Assembly: GCA_946622645.1 (NCBI GenBank)
Contig: CAMOQF010000004.1
Location: forward strand, 1-55,488
Length of the DNA: 55,488 nucleotides
Reading direction: 5' to 3'
Source of the DNA: an uncultured Blautia sp.
GTDB taxonomy: Bacteria > Bacillota > Clostridia > Lachnospirales > Lachnospiraceae
Shown here: in pieces, positions 14,805 to 23,622 of the stretch
How the letters are laid out: every line of letters begins with the position of its first letter
Numbering within the stretch: position 1 is the stretch's first letter
Position numbers and translations under genes: made by a program
Notes under the pieces: model-generated
Databases searched by the model: none
What the model was told of the DNA's origin: nothing
Seen by the model: the letters and a program-made list of their open reading frames with translations, nothing else

Positions 14805-16197
14805 AAAAGCGCTTGCTTTATTCATGGCTTCCTGCCTGGTTTATGTGCCCGCGGCAGCAGACCCTGCCCTGTCTGTTCCGGAGGATCAGCAGCTTCTCCT
14901 GGCTGTGCCGGGAAGCGAGATCATGCTTTATTATGCGTTTGACGACCAGGGGAACAACCTTGGACGCCTCCCTGTCACAGGCTGGGGAGATTATGCCAAG
15001 CTGGTCTCCAAAAACCGTCTGTTTCCTGCAGAAGCCAGAGGCACCTCGCTGATCCGCGCTTCCGATCTGCAGGTTGCCGTCGAATACCCGGAAGAAGAAT
15101 ATACCCTTCTCTGCATGGGCAGCTATTATGTGACAGTTGAAAAAGCCACCGGGACCGTGACCTTGTATAACGAAAGCACGGAAGCGGTGGGCACTATAAC
15201 GCCGGAGCTGCCTTTTTCTCCTGACAAAGATCTTTACGGCGATCTGTTTGTGTTTCCGGACACACTGCTGCTCAACCTGAACGATTATCACAATAACCTC
15301 TGGCTTCGTTTCGACACAGGCAGTTCCGCGGTGCAGGAGATCAAAGATCCTCTTATGCTCCAGTACCTGAATCATGAAGAACTGGGGCTCTACTCCATCG
15401 GCAGTTTCCTGGTTGCCTGCCCGTACAAATATTCCGATGATGAAAATCTGCAGGGCGTCGTGATGACCCTTGACGGTCTCGTGATCATGGATGGGATCGA
15501 GGTCGTCATGCAGGAAGAGTTTTTGGGGGATGATACCATCGACCTCCATTTTGGATATCTGGATGTCCGTACGAAAGCGGACGCCGTGGTACGCAACAAT
15601 GGCGGTACCTATGATGTCTACGACGCATCTCTGGAGAAGATCGGAAGTTTTTCCGAAAAGCCGGACTCCTACATGGCTTATGGAGGCGGTTACGTAAAAG
15701 GCCTGCCATACCCGGAGCTTAACGGCAATCCCTGCGAAGGGTTTGTTTTTGACGTGGATACCCAGTCTCTCGTTCCTTACGCACGGAACCAGCAGGTATA
15801 TCAGATCCTGAAAGACGGCCGGCTGACAGAGGTCCCCGCCGAAGGAAAACCCGAGCGCATCTCTTCCGCCTACTGTGTCGTCTCAAAAGACGAAGGCACA
15901 AATGTCTACCGTACCAAAGACGCAAGCCTGTTCGCCTCCTTCGACCGGTTCTGGCAGGCCTGCCTCTCCCTGGGGAGCGAAGGCATCCGGCTTACGGACG
16001 ACGTGAGCGGAGACGACTGGTGGGACAGCCCCGCAACGATCTACGACAACGAAGGAAATCCCACCTATCACAGTCAGAACAACCGTCTTTATGCATTTAT
16101 AAACGGAACCTGGACCTGCCAGAGAGGCGTCTACCGGGGCCTCATCGACATGGAGGGAAACTGGGTGCTCAGAGACATTTTCAACTGGCAGATGTAA
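14788..16197 (+). CDS. Secreted protein of unknown function, WG-repeat-like end
   Basis: The start at 14788 is chosen because GGAGGAG lies 7 bp upstream. It gives a 469-residue protein with a signal peptide (MSKLIKKALALFMASCLVY, cleavage near AAADP). The rest is rich in beta-strand-like segments (many Y, V, G and D turns), probably a beta-propeller-like fold. The last segment, RGLIDMEGNWVLRDIFN, resembles a WG repeat. No enzymatic motif is seen. It is paired and overlapping with the PstS-like gene, which suggests a shared extracellular task. Confidence 0.65.
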   Translation: MSKLIKKALALFMASCLVYVPAAADPALSVPEDQQLLLAVPGSEIMLYYAFDDQGNNLGRLPVTGWGDYAKLVSKNRLFPAEARGTSLIRASDLQVAVEYPEEEYTLLCMGSYYVTVEKATGTVTLYNESTEAVGTITPELPFSPDKDLYGDLFVFPDTLLLNLNDYHNNLWLRFDTGSSAVQEIKDPLMLQYLNHEELGLYSIGSFLVACPYKYSDDENLQGVVMTLDGLVIMDGIEVVMQEEFLGDDTIDLHFGYLDVRTKADAVVRNNGGTYDVYDASLEKIGSFSEKPDSYMAYGGGYVKGLPYPELNGNPCEGFVFDVDTQSLVPYARNQQVYQILKDGRLTEVPAEGKPERISSAYCVVSKDEGTNVYRTKDASLFASFDRFWQACLSLGSEGIRLTDDVSGDDWWDSPATIYDNEGNPTYHSQNNRLYAFINGTWTCQRGVYRGLIDMEGNWVLRDIFNWQM

Positions 16198-16199
16198 GA

Positions 16200-19100
16200 T
16201 CAACGGACCGCAGACGCATCAGTACCGGACACGGGCGCGCTCTGCGGTCCCTTTTCTTTGTCCGTACCGTTTCTCAGGGCCATCGTCTCCATAAAAGCTT
16301 CCGGCAGGAGCGGTTTTGCGTAATAGTATCCCTGAAAGCTTTCCACATGAAAATGCCTCAGGATATCTCTCATCCCTGCTGTCTCGATCCCTTCCACGCA
16401 GACTTTCGCGCCGAAGATAGAGGCTAGAGAGGTAATACTCTTAACGACCTTCTTTGCTGTTTTGCTTTCCTCTATTCTCAGTACAAAGCTGCGTTCGATC
16501 TTGATGATGTCGATCGGGACTTCCTTGATGATGCCGACCGCCGAAAAGCCGGTCCCAAAATCATCCAGCGCGACCTGAACGCCTCTGGACCTGAGATTTG
16601 TGGTCACATTTTTCAGAAGCTCCAGATCCAGAAGCCTGCACCTCTCCGTCACTTCCAGGCATAGATGCTCCGGCGGGTACTCCAGTTCATCCAGCAGGCG
16701 AAGGACCATATCGGCAAAATCCGGCTTCTCCAGCTGTGTGTAAGACAGATTGACATTGATCACAAACTGCGGATTCTGTTTTAAGATCTCCTTTGCCGTC
16801 AGAACGGCTTCCCGGAGGATCCATGCGCCAAGCTCCGGGAACAGAGGATCTGATTCCAGGACCGGAATAAATTCATCCGGAGGGACGATGCCGTACAGGT
16901 CATTCTTCCAGCGAAGCAGCGCTTCCCCGCCGATCACCTGCTCTGTCTTTGCGTCCACCACCGGCTGATACAGCAGATAAAAACCTTTATACCCATGCAT
17001 GATGGATGAGCGGATCGCATGCAGCTTTTCCAGCCGCTGATGTTTTCCTTCGTTCAGGTCGTTGTGGAACTCCACCAGATCTCCTTTTCGTAAGACCTTG
17101 GATTCTTCATAAGCAAAATTCAGGCAGGAGTACACTGTCTGCGCGTCGATGTCAAAATGATCCACCCGTATGGCTCCGCAGTGCAGGTTCAGCAGGATCT
17201 TCCTGCCGTCCACCTGGAAATCCTCATGTAGGAACGCCCGGAAACTGTTGTATGTCTCCTGCAGCTCCGCAACGGTAAGCGTATGGCTGACCACAGCGAA
17301 CTTTGTTCCGTCGATCCTGTAGGTATGCCCCGTATTCCCGATCGCTTCAAAGATCCTTCTGCCATAAAGCTGCAGCGCGCGGTTGCCGAAATGATAGCCG
17401 TATATCTCGTTGATCTCGGAAAATCTGCTGATGCCGATCAGCAGCACACTGACCTCTGCGCACCGTCTGATGCAGCCGTCCAGGTCCTCAAAAAAACCAT
17501 ACTGGTTTCTGAGCCCGGTCAACGTATCAATATGGCCCTGGATGCCGTGATTCCGGATGGTGCCGGCAAAGTATTCCGGATCGCCGGAAAGGTCCCGGAT
17601 CACAGTGCCGCGGCAGGTGCAGACATCGTACTCTCCCGTGACACGTTTCGCACGGTACTGCATATCATGTCCTGCAGCGTTTCCTGCAAAGATTTCATCG
17701 ATCCCCTTGTGATAGGCCTCCCGGTCCTCCGGGTGGATCCGGTTCTCCCAGATGTCCCCTGCGCCATACATGTATTCGGACGGCAGTCCGAAGGTATCCA
17801 CCGCGTTTTTGGACCAGCGGGAATAGTCATGCCTCATGTCGCACAGGAAAACATAGGTTCCTTCCGAGATCACTTCGTACGATTTGAACAACGCATCCAG
17901 TAGATTTCGTCTTTCCTCGGTGATGATCCGGATATTCGTCCTCTCCTTGAGAGAATGGCTCTCCTGTACGAGCTTCTGTTCCTTCAGGCGTGCTTTGTTG
18001 TCGTACATCATGCCGTCGGCACGGTTAAAGACGTCCGCGACGGACTGATCCTCCTGCGGTGTAAAGTCAGCCTCACCGACCGCCACGACGGGGCCATCGC
18101 CCATGCGGATATTCTCTTCCGACTGTCTTCTGATCCTGGACAGCAGGCTCTCCCTGTTCATAAAATCCTGCCCCTTCAGGATCACGACAAATTCATCCCC
18201 GCCGATCCGGAATACCGGGCTGTGGCTGTAGGTCCGGCAGATCAGCCTGCTCGCGCTTCTGATATAGTCGTCCCCCGCTTTATGTCCCTCCGTATCGTTG
18301 ATGATCTTCAGACCGTTGATATCGCAGACCACGATCCCGAAAGGTTCACTTTCGGTTCTGGCCAGATCCTGCAGGTCCTTTTCCATCTCGTGGTAGGCTG
18401 TCAGGTTCTTCGTACCGGTCAGCTCGTCTCTTCTGGCCATCTCATTCGCTATGGAGAGCGCTTTCAGATGCTCTGCCTCTCTGCGGACGTCCTTATCCCG
18501 GTTCTCCACGCAGATGATAAAATGGCTCCTGTCCGAGGAGTACGTGACCGACATGCGGGTATACTGCTTTTTTCCGCCCTCGACAAGCATACGGTAATCC
18601 GTGATCACCTGCCTGCTTTTCTCCAGCTGCGAGATCAGATGATCGCGGTCCAGAAAAAGCATTACCCGTTCCCGGTCCTCGATATAGATCAGTCTTTCCG
18701 CGTTCTTTCTCGCGTTTCTGAAAAAATCCTGCTCTTCCTCCTGGATCTCCAGCCCGCCGGTTTTTTTCTTTGAAGAGAGTTCTATGTAGGTCGAATTCTT
18801 GCAGTCGATGTAATAGATCAGATCAAAATGGGACGCCAGTCTTTCCGCGATCTGCGTGAAGGTGACCGTCTTCTTCTGGTTTTCTTTCTGAGCAAGCTCA
18901 GCCTGCACTTCCTCGTCGATATTTTCAATACAGACGACTATATGCTTCCTGTCCCTGGCCATGATCTCCGTATGCCGGATATGCCTGACCTCACCGTCTA
19001 CCACCAGGCGGTACGACACGGAAAAAGAGTGTCTCTTTTTCAGGTTCTTCAGCATAATGTCTTTATAGTGGATCTTAAGAGCCTTCTCCTGATCTTCCGG

Positions 19101-19721
19101 ATGCACGTACTTGCGTATGCTTCTTCTGCTCTCTGCGAAAAAGTCGTTTCCGGTAGCCGGAACGTTCAGCTTTTTGTATTCATCTGTCGAGGAGATCTCC
19201 ACATATGTGCTGGCAGCGACGTCAACATAGTACAGGGTATCATACTGTTCCGCCAGGCTGGACGTGATCTGGTCGTAGATCTCATTCCGGCGTATGGCTT
19301 CTTCCCCGATCTCTCTCTGCCTGTACTGCTCGTCGATATTCTCCACGCCGAGCACAAAATAATCCGACTTGTCATCCAGGCCGCGGATCAGCCTGAGCGA
19401 GTGCCAGACGGGCACGCCGTTGATCAGAAGACGATATTCAATGTTCTTCATTGTCCCCGTCTTCATTGCATCGAGAAGGTTGTCCTTCTGGATATCATGC
19501 AGAAAGATATGCTGGTCTTCTTCATAAATGACTTTTTTGCAGTCACGGATGATATCTTCGAAAAAATCATCCCCGCCCTGTTCAAGCTGCAGTGAATGAG
19601 ACTCCGGATTCACTGAATACCAGAAATACTCATTTGTTTCTGCATTCACATAATAGATGCTGGAATAATCCGTCAGCAATGCTTCGGCGATCTTGCGAAA
19701 AATAGTCTCCTGTACAGTCAT
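16200..19721 (-). CDS. Multi-PAS GGDEF-GGDEF-EAL cyclic-di-GMP protein
   Basis: A 1173-residue cytoplasmic-looking protein with no clear membrane helix. Residues 1-410 hold three similar PAS-like modules, each with a YYV(D/N)..STY element (IYYVNAETNEYF, LYYVDVAASTYVEIS, IYYIDCKNSTYIELS) and an ENIDE or ENRDK end. GGDEF-1 (about 430-590) has an intact RIGGDEF. A fourth PAS follows (about 610-740). GGDEF-2 (about 745-900) is degenerate, with DGTKF at the active site. The EAL domain (about 915-1150) keeps EALLRW, NVNLS, EVTE, LDDFGTG, IKIE and VEGIE. Synthesis and breakdown of c-di-GMP are both possible, with the second GGDEF perhaps regulatory. The start is supported by GGAGAGG seven bases upstream. 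Confidence 0.92.
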   Translation of the reverse strand: MTVQETIFRKIAEALLTDYSSIYYVNAETNEYFWYSVNPESHSLQLEQGGDDFFEDIIRDCKKVIYEEDQHIFLHDIQKDNLLDAMKTGTMKNIEYRLLINGVPVWHSLRLIRGLDDKSDYFVLGVENIDEQYRQREIGEEAIRRNEIYDQITSSLAEQYDTLYYVDVAASTYVEISSTDEYKKLNVPATGNDFFAESRRSIRKYVHPEDQEKALKIHYKDIMLKNLKKRHSFSVSYRLVVDGEVRHIRHTEIMARDRKHIVVCIENIDEEVQAELAQKENQKKTVTFTQIAERLASHFDLIYYIDCKNSTYIELSSKKKTGGLEIQEEEQDFFRNARKNAERLIYIEDRERVMLFLDRDHLISQLEKSRQVITDYRMLVEGGKKQYTRMSVTYSSDRSHFIICVENRDKDVRREAEHLKALSIANEMARRDELTGTKNLTAYHEMEKDLQDLARTESEPFGIVVCDINGLKIINDTEGHKAGDDYIRSASRLICRTYSHSPVFRIGGDEFVVILKGQDFMNRESLLSRIRRQSEENIRMGDGPVVAVGEADFTPQEDQSVADVFNRADGMMYDNKARLKEQKLVQESHSLKERTNIRIITEERRNLLDALFKSYEVISEGTYVFLCDMRHDYSRWSKNAVDTFGLPSEYMYGAGDIWENRIHPEDREAYHKGIDEIFAGNAAGHDMQYRAKRVTGEYDVCTCRGTVIRDLSGDPEYFAGTIRNHGIQGHIDTLTGLRNQYGFFEDLDGCIRRCAEVSVLLIGISRFSEINEIYGYHFGNRALQLYGRRIFEAIGNTGHTYRIDGTKFAVVSHTLTVAELQETYNSFRAFLHEDFQVDGRKILLNLHCGAIRVDHFDIDAQTVYSCLNFAYEESKVLRKGDLVEFHNDLNEGKHQRLEKLHAIRSSIMHGYKGFYLLYQPVVDAKTEQVIGGEALLRWKNDLYGIVPPDEFIPVLESDPLFPELGAWILREAVLTAKEILKQNPQFVINVNLSYTQLEKPDFADMVLRLLDELEYPPEHLCLEVTERCRLLDLELLKNVTTNLRSRGVQVALDDFGTGFSAVGIIKEVPIDIIKIERSFVLRIEESKTAKKVVKSITSLASIFGAKVCVEGIETAGMRDILRHFHVESFQGYYYAKPLLPEAFMETMALRNGTDKEKGPQSAPVSGTDASAVR
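16205..16257 (+). terminator. Intrinsic terminator inside the 3' end of the convergent gene
   Basis: GGACCGCAGA (16205-16214) pairs perfectly with TCTGCGGTCC (16241-16250), followed by CTTTTCTTT. It ends the plus-strand secreted-protein gene but lies wholly within the last codons of the minus-strand GGDEF/EAL gene. There is no T-tract in the minus direction. Confidence 0.75.
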
Positions 19722-19766
19722 CTGAATACCTCTCCGAAAGCAGGTGTTTATTTACTTCCTGTTAAC

Positions 19767-19801
19767 AATACCGACCCACTTCCGGAAAGCGGGCCGGTAT
19801 T
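19767..19801 (-). terminator. Hairpin after the preA-like gene, probable terminator
   Basis: AATACCGACCC (19767-19777) and GGGCCGGTATT (19791-19801) form a strong stem with one mismatch. It lies 17 bp past the preA-like stop. The T-tract on the minus strand is short (GTTAAC), so efficiency is uncertain. Confidence 0.5.
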
Positions 19802-19817
19802 TCATGGTCAGGTTGTT

Positions 19818-21332
19818 TTATTCTTTTAGATTTGCTTTTGTGATCCGTTTCCGCGCCGGTCTGATGGCCTGCTGAGGACATACCAGAATGCACAGATGAC
19901 ATCCGACGCACTTTCTGCCATCCAGGACCGGCTGCCGTCCGGCGTTCAGGCGGATCGCCTGATGCCCTCCGTCCGCGCACGAGATCTCGCAGCGGCCGCA
20001 TCCGATACAGCGTTCTCTGGAAAACAGCGGAAAGACGACCGTGTCTCTTTCCAGTACGTCCGTCGTTACGCTCAGCGTATCCAGTCCGGCTCCGACAGCT
20101 TCCCTGACATCGGAAAAGCCTTTCTCTGTAAGATAGAGGTTCAGACCCGCTTTCAGATCATCGATGATCCTGTAGCCGTACTGCATGACGGCCGTCGTGA
20201 TCTGGATCGAGCTTCCGCCCATCAGGATAAACTCCAGCGCATCCTGCCAGGTCTCTATGCCTCCCATCGCGGAAATATGCATTCCTTTCAGAGCCGGATT
20301 CTGCCCAAGCTCGGAGACAAACCGCAGCGCGATGGGTCTGACCGCGTTTCCGCTGTATCCTCCCACGGCGCTTTTGCCGCGGACAGACGGAGAAGTGAGA
20401 TAGGTATGCGGATTCACGCCAACGACAGATTTGATCGTGTTGATGGCGGCAAGGCCGTCGGCGCCGCCCCGTCTTGCAGCTTCCGCTGCAGGGCTCATGC
20501 TGGCAACGTTAGGCGTAAGCTTTGCCAGCACCGGGATATGGCACGATGATTTAGCGGCCCGTGTATAGCGCTCCACCAGTTCCGGCACCTGACCGATGTC
20601 GCTTCCCAGTCCCCCCTCCGCCATATTCGGGCAGGAGAAGTTCAGTTCTATGGCATCCGCTCCGTTTTCTTCGCACAGTCCGGCGAGTTCACCCCACTCT
20701 TCTTCATTCTGGCCCATGATGGAAGCCAGGATAAACTTTGTGGGATACTTTTTCTTCAGCCGGCGGAAGATCTCCATGTTCTCCGAAACGCTGTGGTCGG
20801 ACAGCTGTTCGATGTTTTTGAAGCCGATAATACCTCCGTCGCTTCCGGTGATCGCGGAAAACCGCGGGGAAGCTTCGTGAATGTCCAGCGTGCAGATCGT
20901 CTTGAAGCACGCGCCGGCCCAGCCGGCTTCAAACGCACGGGCGCACATATCATACGTGCTGGCCACCACGGAGGACGACAGAAGAAAAGGATTTTCCAGC
21001 GGGATGCCGCACAGATCACATTTCAGCCTGTCTTCGTCCGACGGCAGAGGCGTTTCACAGTCAGGAAGCACCTCGGTATACAGGCGGCCGATCAGCTCCC
21101 GGATGGGGACTTCGCCCGCCCTGATGCAGGCCTGCTCACAGGGAGCCTGGCAATCCAGGCAAGGATTCGCTTCGGGCAGCGAAACGGCTGCCGTCTGTTC
21201 ATTCTGAAACCAGATGCTGCGGAGCAGTCCGGCAGGATCCAGTTTTTCGCAGGACGCACTGCATGGCGCGTTTCCGCAGAGGGTACAGCGGATCATATCC
21301 GCACGGGAGAGTCTGGGGGGTGTCTGAATCAT
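19818..21332 (-). CDS. PreA-like dihydropyrimidine dehydrogenase subunit with extra N-terminal Fe-S domain
   Basis: A 504-residue protein. Residues about 105-420 form the FMN barrel of the dihydroorotate/dihydropyrimidine dehydrogenase family (NPFLLSSSVVASTYDMC, NFSCPNMAEGGLGSDIGQ, AMGGIETWQDALEFILMGG). The C-terminus has two 4Fe-4S motifs (CIGCGRCEISC and CVGCHLCILVC). Unusually, residues 10-95 add two further cysteine clusters (CTLCGNAPCSASC and CLDCQAPCEQACIRAGEVPI) like the N-terminal Fe-S domain of PreT or animal DPD. E. coli PreA lacks this part. No preT gene is near. It probably reduces pyrimidines or a related ring using electrons from a separate donor. Confidence 0.82.
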   Translation of the reverse strand: MIQTPPRLSRADMIRCTLCGNAPCSASCEKLDPAGLLRSIWFQNEQTAAVSLPEANPCLDCQAPCEQACIRAGEVPIRELIGRLYTEVLPDCETPLPSDEDRLKCDLCGIPLENPFLLSSSVVASTYDMCARAFEAGWAGACFKTICTLDIHEASPRFSAITGSDGGIIGFKNIEQLSDHSVSENMEIFRRLKKKYPTKFILASIMGQNEEEWGELAGLCEENGADAIELNFSCPNMAEGGLGSDIGQVPELVERYTRAAKSSCHIPVLAKLTPNVASMSPAAEAARRGGADGLAAINTIKSVVGVNPHTYLTSPSVRGKSAVGGYSGNAVRPIALRFVSELGQNPALKGMHISAMGGIETWQDALEFILMGGSSIQITTAVMQYGYRIIDDLKAGLNLYLTEKGFSDVREAVGAGLDTLSVTTDVLERDTVVFPLFSRERCIGCGRCEISCADGGHQAIRLNAGRQPVLDGRKCVGCHLCILVCPQQAIRPARKRITKANLKE

Positions 21333-21391
21333 GTATTATTCCTCCTCCATGTAGACCGTTCATACGCCATTATATGCATTATTCTGCAGGT

Positions 21392-22606
21392 TTATCCCAC
21401 ATGTACTTCGTCAAAACAGTATTTCCAGACCGCGCCTTCATCATTCAATGTAAACCAGGCTTCAAAAGGCATGTCCGGTACATAGTCGTTCTCTCCTGGC
21501 CTGTTCAGCATAATATGGCCCGTCACCTTTACGCGGTCCCCGTCCATCCGGGAGGGTCCGTCCGCGGAAAAATAAAACCAACCCGCGTCTCCGAAATCAC
21601 CGGTCGCGTTGACTTTGCAGATCCCGTTCTCCACAGATTCTACATATTCGTCATAGAAAGCATCGCGGTCTCCTTTTGTAGCTTTTCCGAACATTTCGGT
21701 CAGGATGCTTTTCAGGGACTTGTCGCTGATGGAGTTATACGTATAATCATCGCTCAGCTGCACGCGCGGGTCATTGTGATTATACTGATACCAGTACAGC
21801 ATGAAGGCTTTTTCGCTGAAGGTCAGATCATCCACACGGATGGTATCCTCCTCAGGCTCTCTCAGGTCGTTATGTCTCCAGCGGTAGATCCAGCCGGCCA
21901 TGGTGGCAAGCGAGCCCGCCGCCTCATCCGTTTCTGACATTTCAGGCTCCTGCCCCTGTTCCGGCACTTCTCCGGGCTCCGGGTATTCATAATACGTCAC
22001 TTCCGCCCCGTCCAGAGGAACTTCTCCTGGCTCCAGGCCGTCCATCATGATCCCGGCTGTGATCACATCGTCGGTCTCCAGATGGATCTCGCTGATGCAG
22101 GTGTCCGTATATTTCCAGCCGGACCGTACATCCATGATGCGGACGCGAAGCGTGCCGTCGCAGGTGATGGGATTCTTCAGCACGAACTGAAGGCCTCCGT
22201 AGCCGGAAGAATAGGTCATCGCGCCGGCGGAAGTATCCACTTCTTCCATCTGGGACCCGGACTGCAGCTGGATCCTGGTCACGGCACTGTTCATGTCAAA
22301 AACATTCTGGTTCTTGTAATATCCCGGATAGATGGTCCCGCCCGTGATGACGGTCCCTGCAGGGAAGAACAGATCCACGTACTCGCCTATGCCGTTTCCG
22401 GAGGCGCCTTCCACCCAGGCAGTGGAAAGATCATAATCGTTGATGTTGTAACAGTTATAGTCTCCGATCCCGTCGTACAGTGTGGACGACGCCGCGATCC
22501 TCGTGGGCGAAAGCTGCGTCACCGCCGCCGTGACGCAGGTCCCCGCGGAAAGCATGCAGACGCAGGAAACGGCAGCCGTCAGCAGAAGCATTCCTTTTCT
22601 GTTCAT
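21392..22606 (-). CDS. Secreted protein with NADase-type glycan-binding (discoidin-like) domain
   Basis: A 404-residue protein with a signal peptide (about 1-28). Residues about 30-180 form a discoidin-like fold with ASSTLYDGIGDYNCYNINDY and DLSTAWVEGASGNGIGEYVD, close to the glycan-binding domain named after bacterial NADase toxins. A Pro/Glu-rich linker (about 205-235) leads to a C-terminal domain (about 250-404) of unknown function. It lies 13 bp after xpt in the same direction, probably in one transcript with xpt and the DUF1294 gene. Confidence 0.75.
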   Translation of the reverse strand: MNRKGMLLLTAAVSCVCMLSAGTCVTAAVTQLSPTRIAASSTLYDGIGDYNCYNINDYDLSTAWVEGASGNGIGEYVDLFFPAGTVITGGTIYPGYYKNQNVFDMNSAVTRIQLQSGSQMEEVDTSAGAMTYSSGYGGLQFVLKNPITCDGTLRVRIMDVRSGWKYTDTCISEIHLETDDVITAGIMMDGLEPGEVPLDGAEVTYYEYPEPGEVPEQGQEPEMSETDEAAGSLATMAGWIYRWRHNDLREPEEDTIRVDDLTFSEKAFMLYWYQYNHNDPRVQLSDDYTYNSISDKSLKSILTEMFGKATKGDRDAFYDEYVESVENGICKVNATGDFGDAGWFYFSADGPSRMDGDRVKVTGHIMLNRPGENDYVPDMPFEAWFTLNDEGAVWKYCFDEVHVG

Positions 22607-22619
22607 GCCGGTCTCCCTT

Positions 22620-23189
22620 CTATCTGAACCTGATCTCGTCTTCCGACATTTCGTCGATGATGGCCAGAGATTCGACCCTGTAGCCCTGTGCCCTCAGCTT
22701 GTCTCCGCCGCCCTGGAATCCTTTTTCTATGGCGGCGCAGCATCCGACAAGCTCTGCTCCGGCTTCCTTGATGATCTCGATCAGTCCCGCGAAAGCACAT
22801 CCGTGAGCCAGGAAGTCGTCGATGATCAGGATCCTGTCATTCTTGTCCAGGTATTTACTGCTTACAATGGCAATATTATCGATGTTGTGTGTAAATGAGT
22901 GGACCTTGGCCGTATATACGTCCCCGCTCATATTGGTCGTCCTCTGCTTTTTGGCAAAAAGAACCGGAAGTCCCATGGTCATTCCGGCCGCCACCGCGAT
23001 CCCGATCCCGGATGCCTCGATGGTGAGAAGCTTTGTAGGCTTGTCATCTCTGAAAAGCCTGTCTACTTCTTTCCCGACCTCAGCCATAAAAGTCGTATCG
23101 ATCAGCTGGTTCAGGAATCCTCCGACCTGCAGGATCCCTCCGGGAAGAACTATACCGTCAGAGAGTATCTTTTCCTTCATTTTTTCCAT
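22620..23189 (-). CDS. xpt: Xanthine phosphoribosyltransferase
   Basis: A 189-residue enzyme converting xanthine and PRPP to XMP in purine salvage. It shows the Xpt pattern: ILSDGIVLPGGILQVGGFLN near the start, TIEASGIGIA, KKQRTTNMSGDVYTAKVHSF and the PRPP loop ILIIDDFLAHGCA. Its length agrees with the family (about 190). The ATG at 23189 has AAAGGA ahead of it. It is the second gene of a likely DUF1294-xpt-secreted-protein unit. No purine riboswitch is visible in the leader of that unit. Confidence 0.93.
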   Translation of the reverse strand: MEKMKEKILSDGIVLPGGILQVGGFLNQLIDTTFMAEVGKEVDRLFRDDKPTKLLTIEASGIGIAVAAGMTMGLPVLFAKKQRTTNMSGDVYTAKVHSFTHNIDNIAIVSSKYLDKNDRILIIDDFLAHGCAFAGLIEIIKEAGAELVGCCAAIEKGFQGGGDKLRAQGYRVESLAIIDEMSEDEIRFR

Positions 23190-23205
23190 GATCTCATACC
23201 GTCCT

Positions 23206-23478
23206 TTATTTTATTATTGTAAAGTACACAACCATTGCAGCAGCCTGGATCAAAAGGATCGCCGGCAGGCCGTACTTAAAGTACCAGTGTTTCGTCTTGT
23301 GATGAAACAGAAGCATACCTGCTATGGCCCCGACAGACCCGCCGATCACGGCAATTCCGATCAGCGTTTTTTCCGTGATCCTCCATTTGCCTCGTCTGGC
23401 TTTCCGTTTGTCAAGCCCGTATAAAATAAACGCGGTCATATTGACGCACAGCAGATATATGATAAAGATTCTACCCAT
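23206..23478 (-). CDS. DUF1294 small membrane protein
   Basis: A 90-residue protein with three hydrophobic helices and the DUF1294 features LYGLDKRKARRGKWRI and GGSVGAIAGMLLFHHKTKHW. The function is unknown. It is the first gene of the transcript leading into xpt, 16 bp apart. Confidence 0.88.
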   Translation of the reverse strand: MGRIFIIYLLCVNMTAFILYGLDKRKARRGKWRITEKTLIGIAVIGGSVGAIAGMLLFHHKTKHWYFKYGLPAILLIQAAAMVVYFTIIK

Positions 23479-23538
23479 TTTTCTTCATCCTTTTTTGCTG
23501 GAAACCCGCCTGCCGGAAAAATAATATGTCCTGCTTTA

Positions 23539-23567
23539 AATATAAATGTTCACGAATAGTCTGTCAA
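23539..23567 (-). promoter_or_regulatory. Promoter of the DUF1294-xpt unit
   Basis: On the minus strand a perfect TTGACA (23562-23567) and TATATT (23539-23544) are separated by 17 bp. Transcription should begin near 23532, giving a leader of about 55 bases without an evident aptamer. Confidence 0.75.
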
Positions 23568-23622
23568 TATTTGTATCTGTCTCTCGGAGCCTTCGATCAT
23601 AGTTGAGATTTCACTGAACTTC

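Noticed and set aside
19818-21332. Loss of the catalytic cysteine of dihydropyrimidine dehydrogenase (GLGSDIGQ in place of the animal GMGLACGQ)
   Set aside because: From memory, E. coli PreA has the same MGSDVGQ-type sequence, so this is the normal bacterial form.
23479-23540. Purine riboswitch for the xpt unit
   Set aside because: The leader from the mapped promoter is about 55 nt, too short, and lacks the two kissing hairpin loops.
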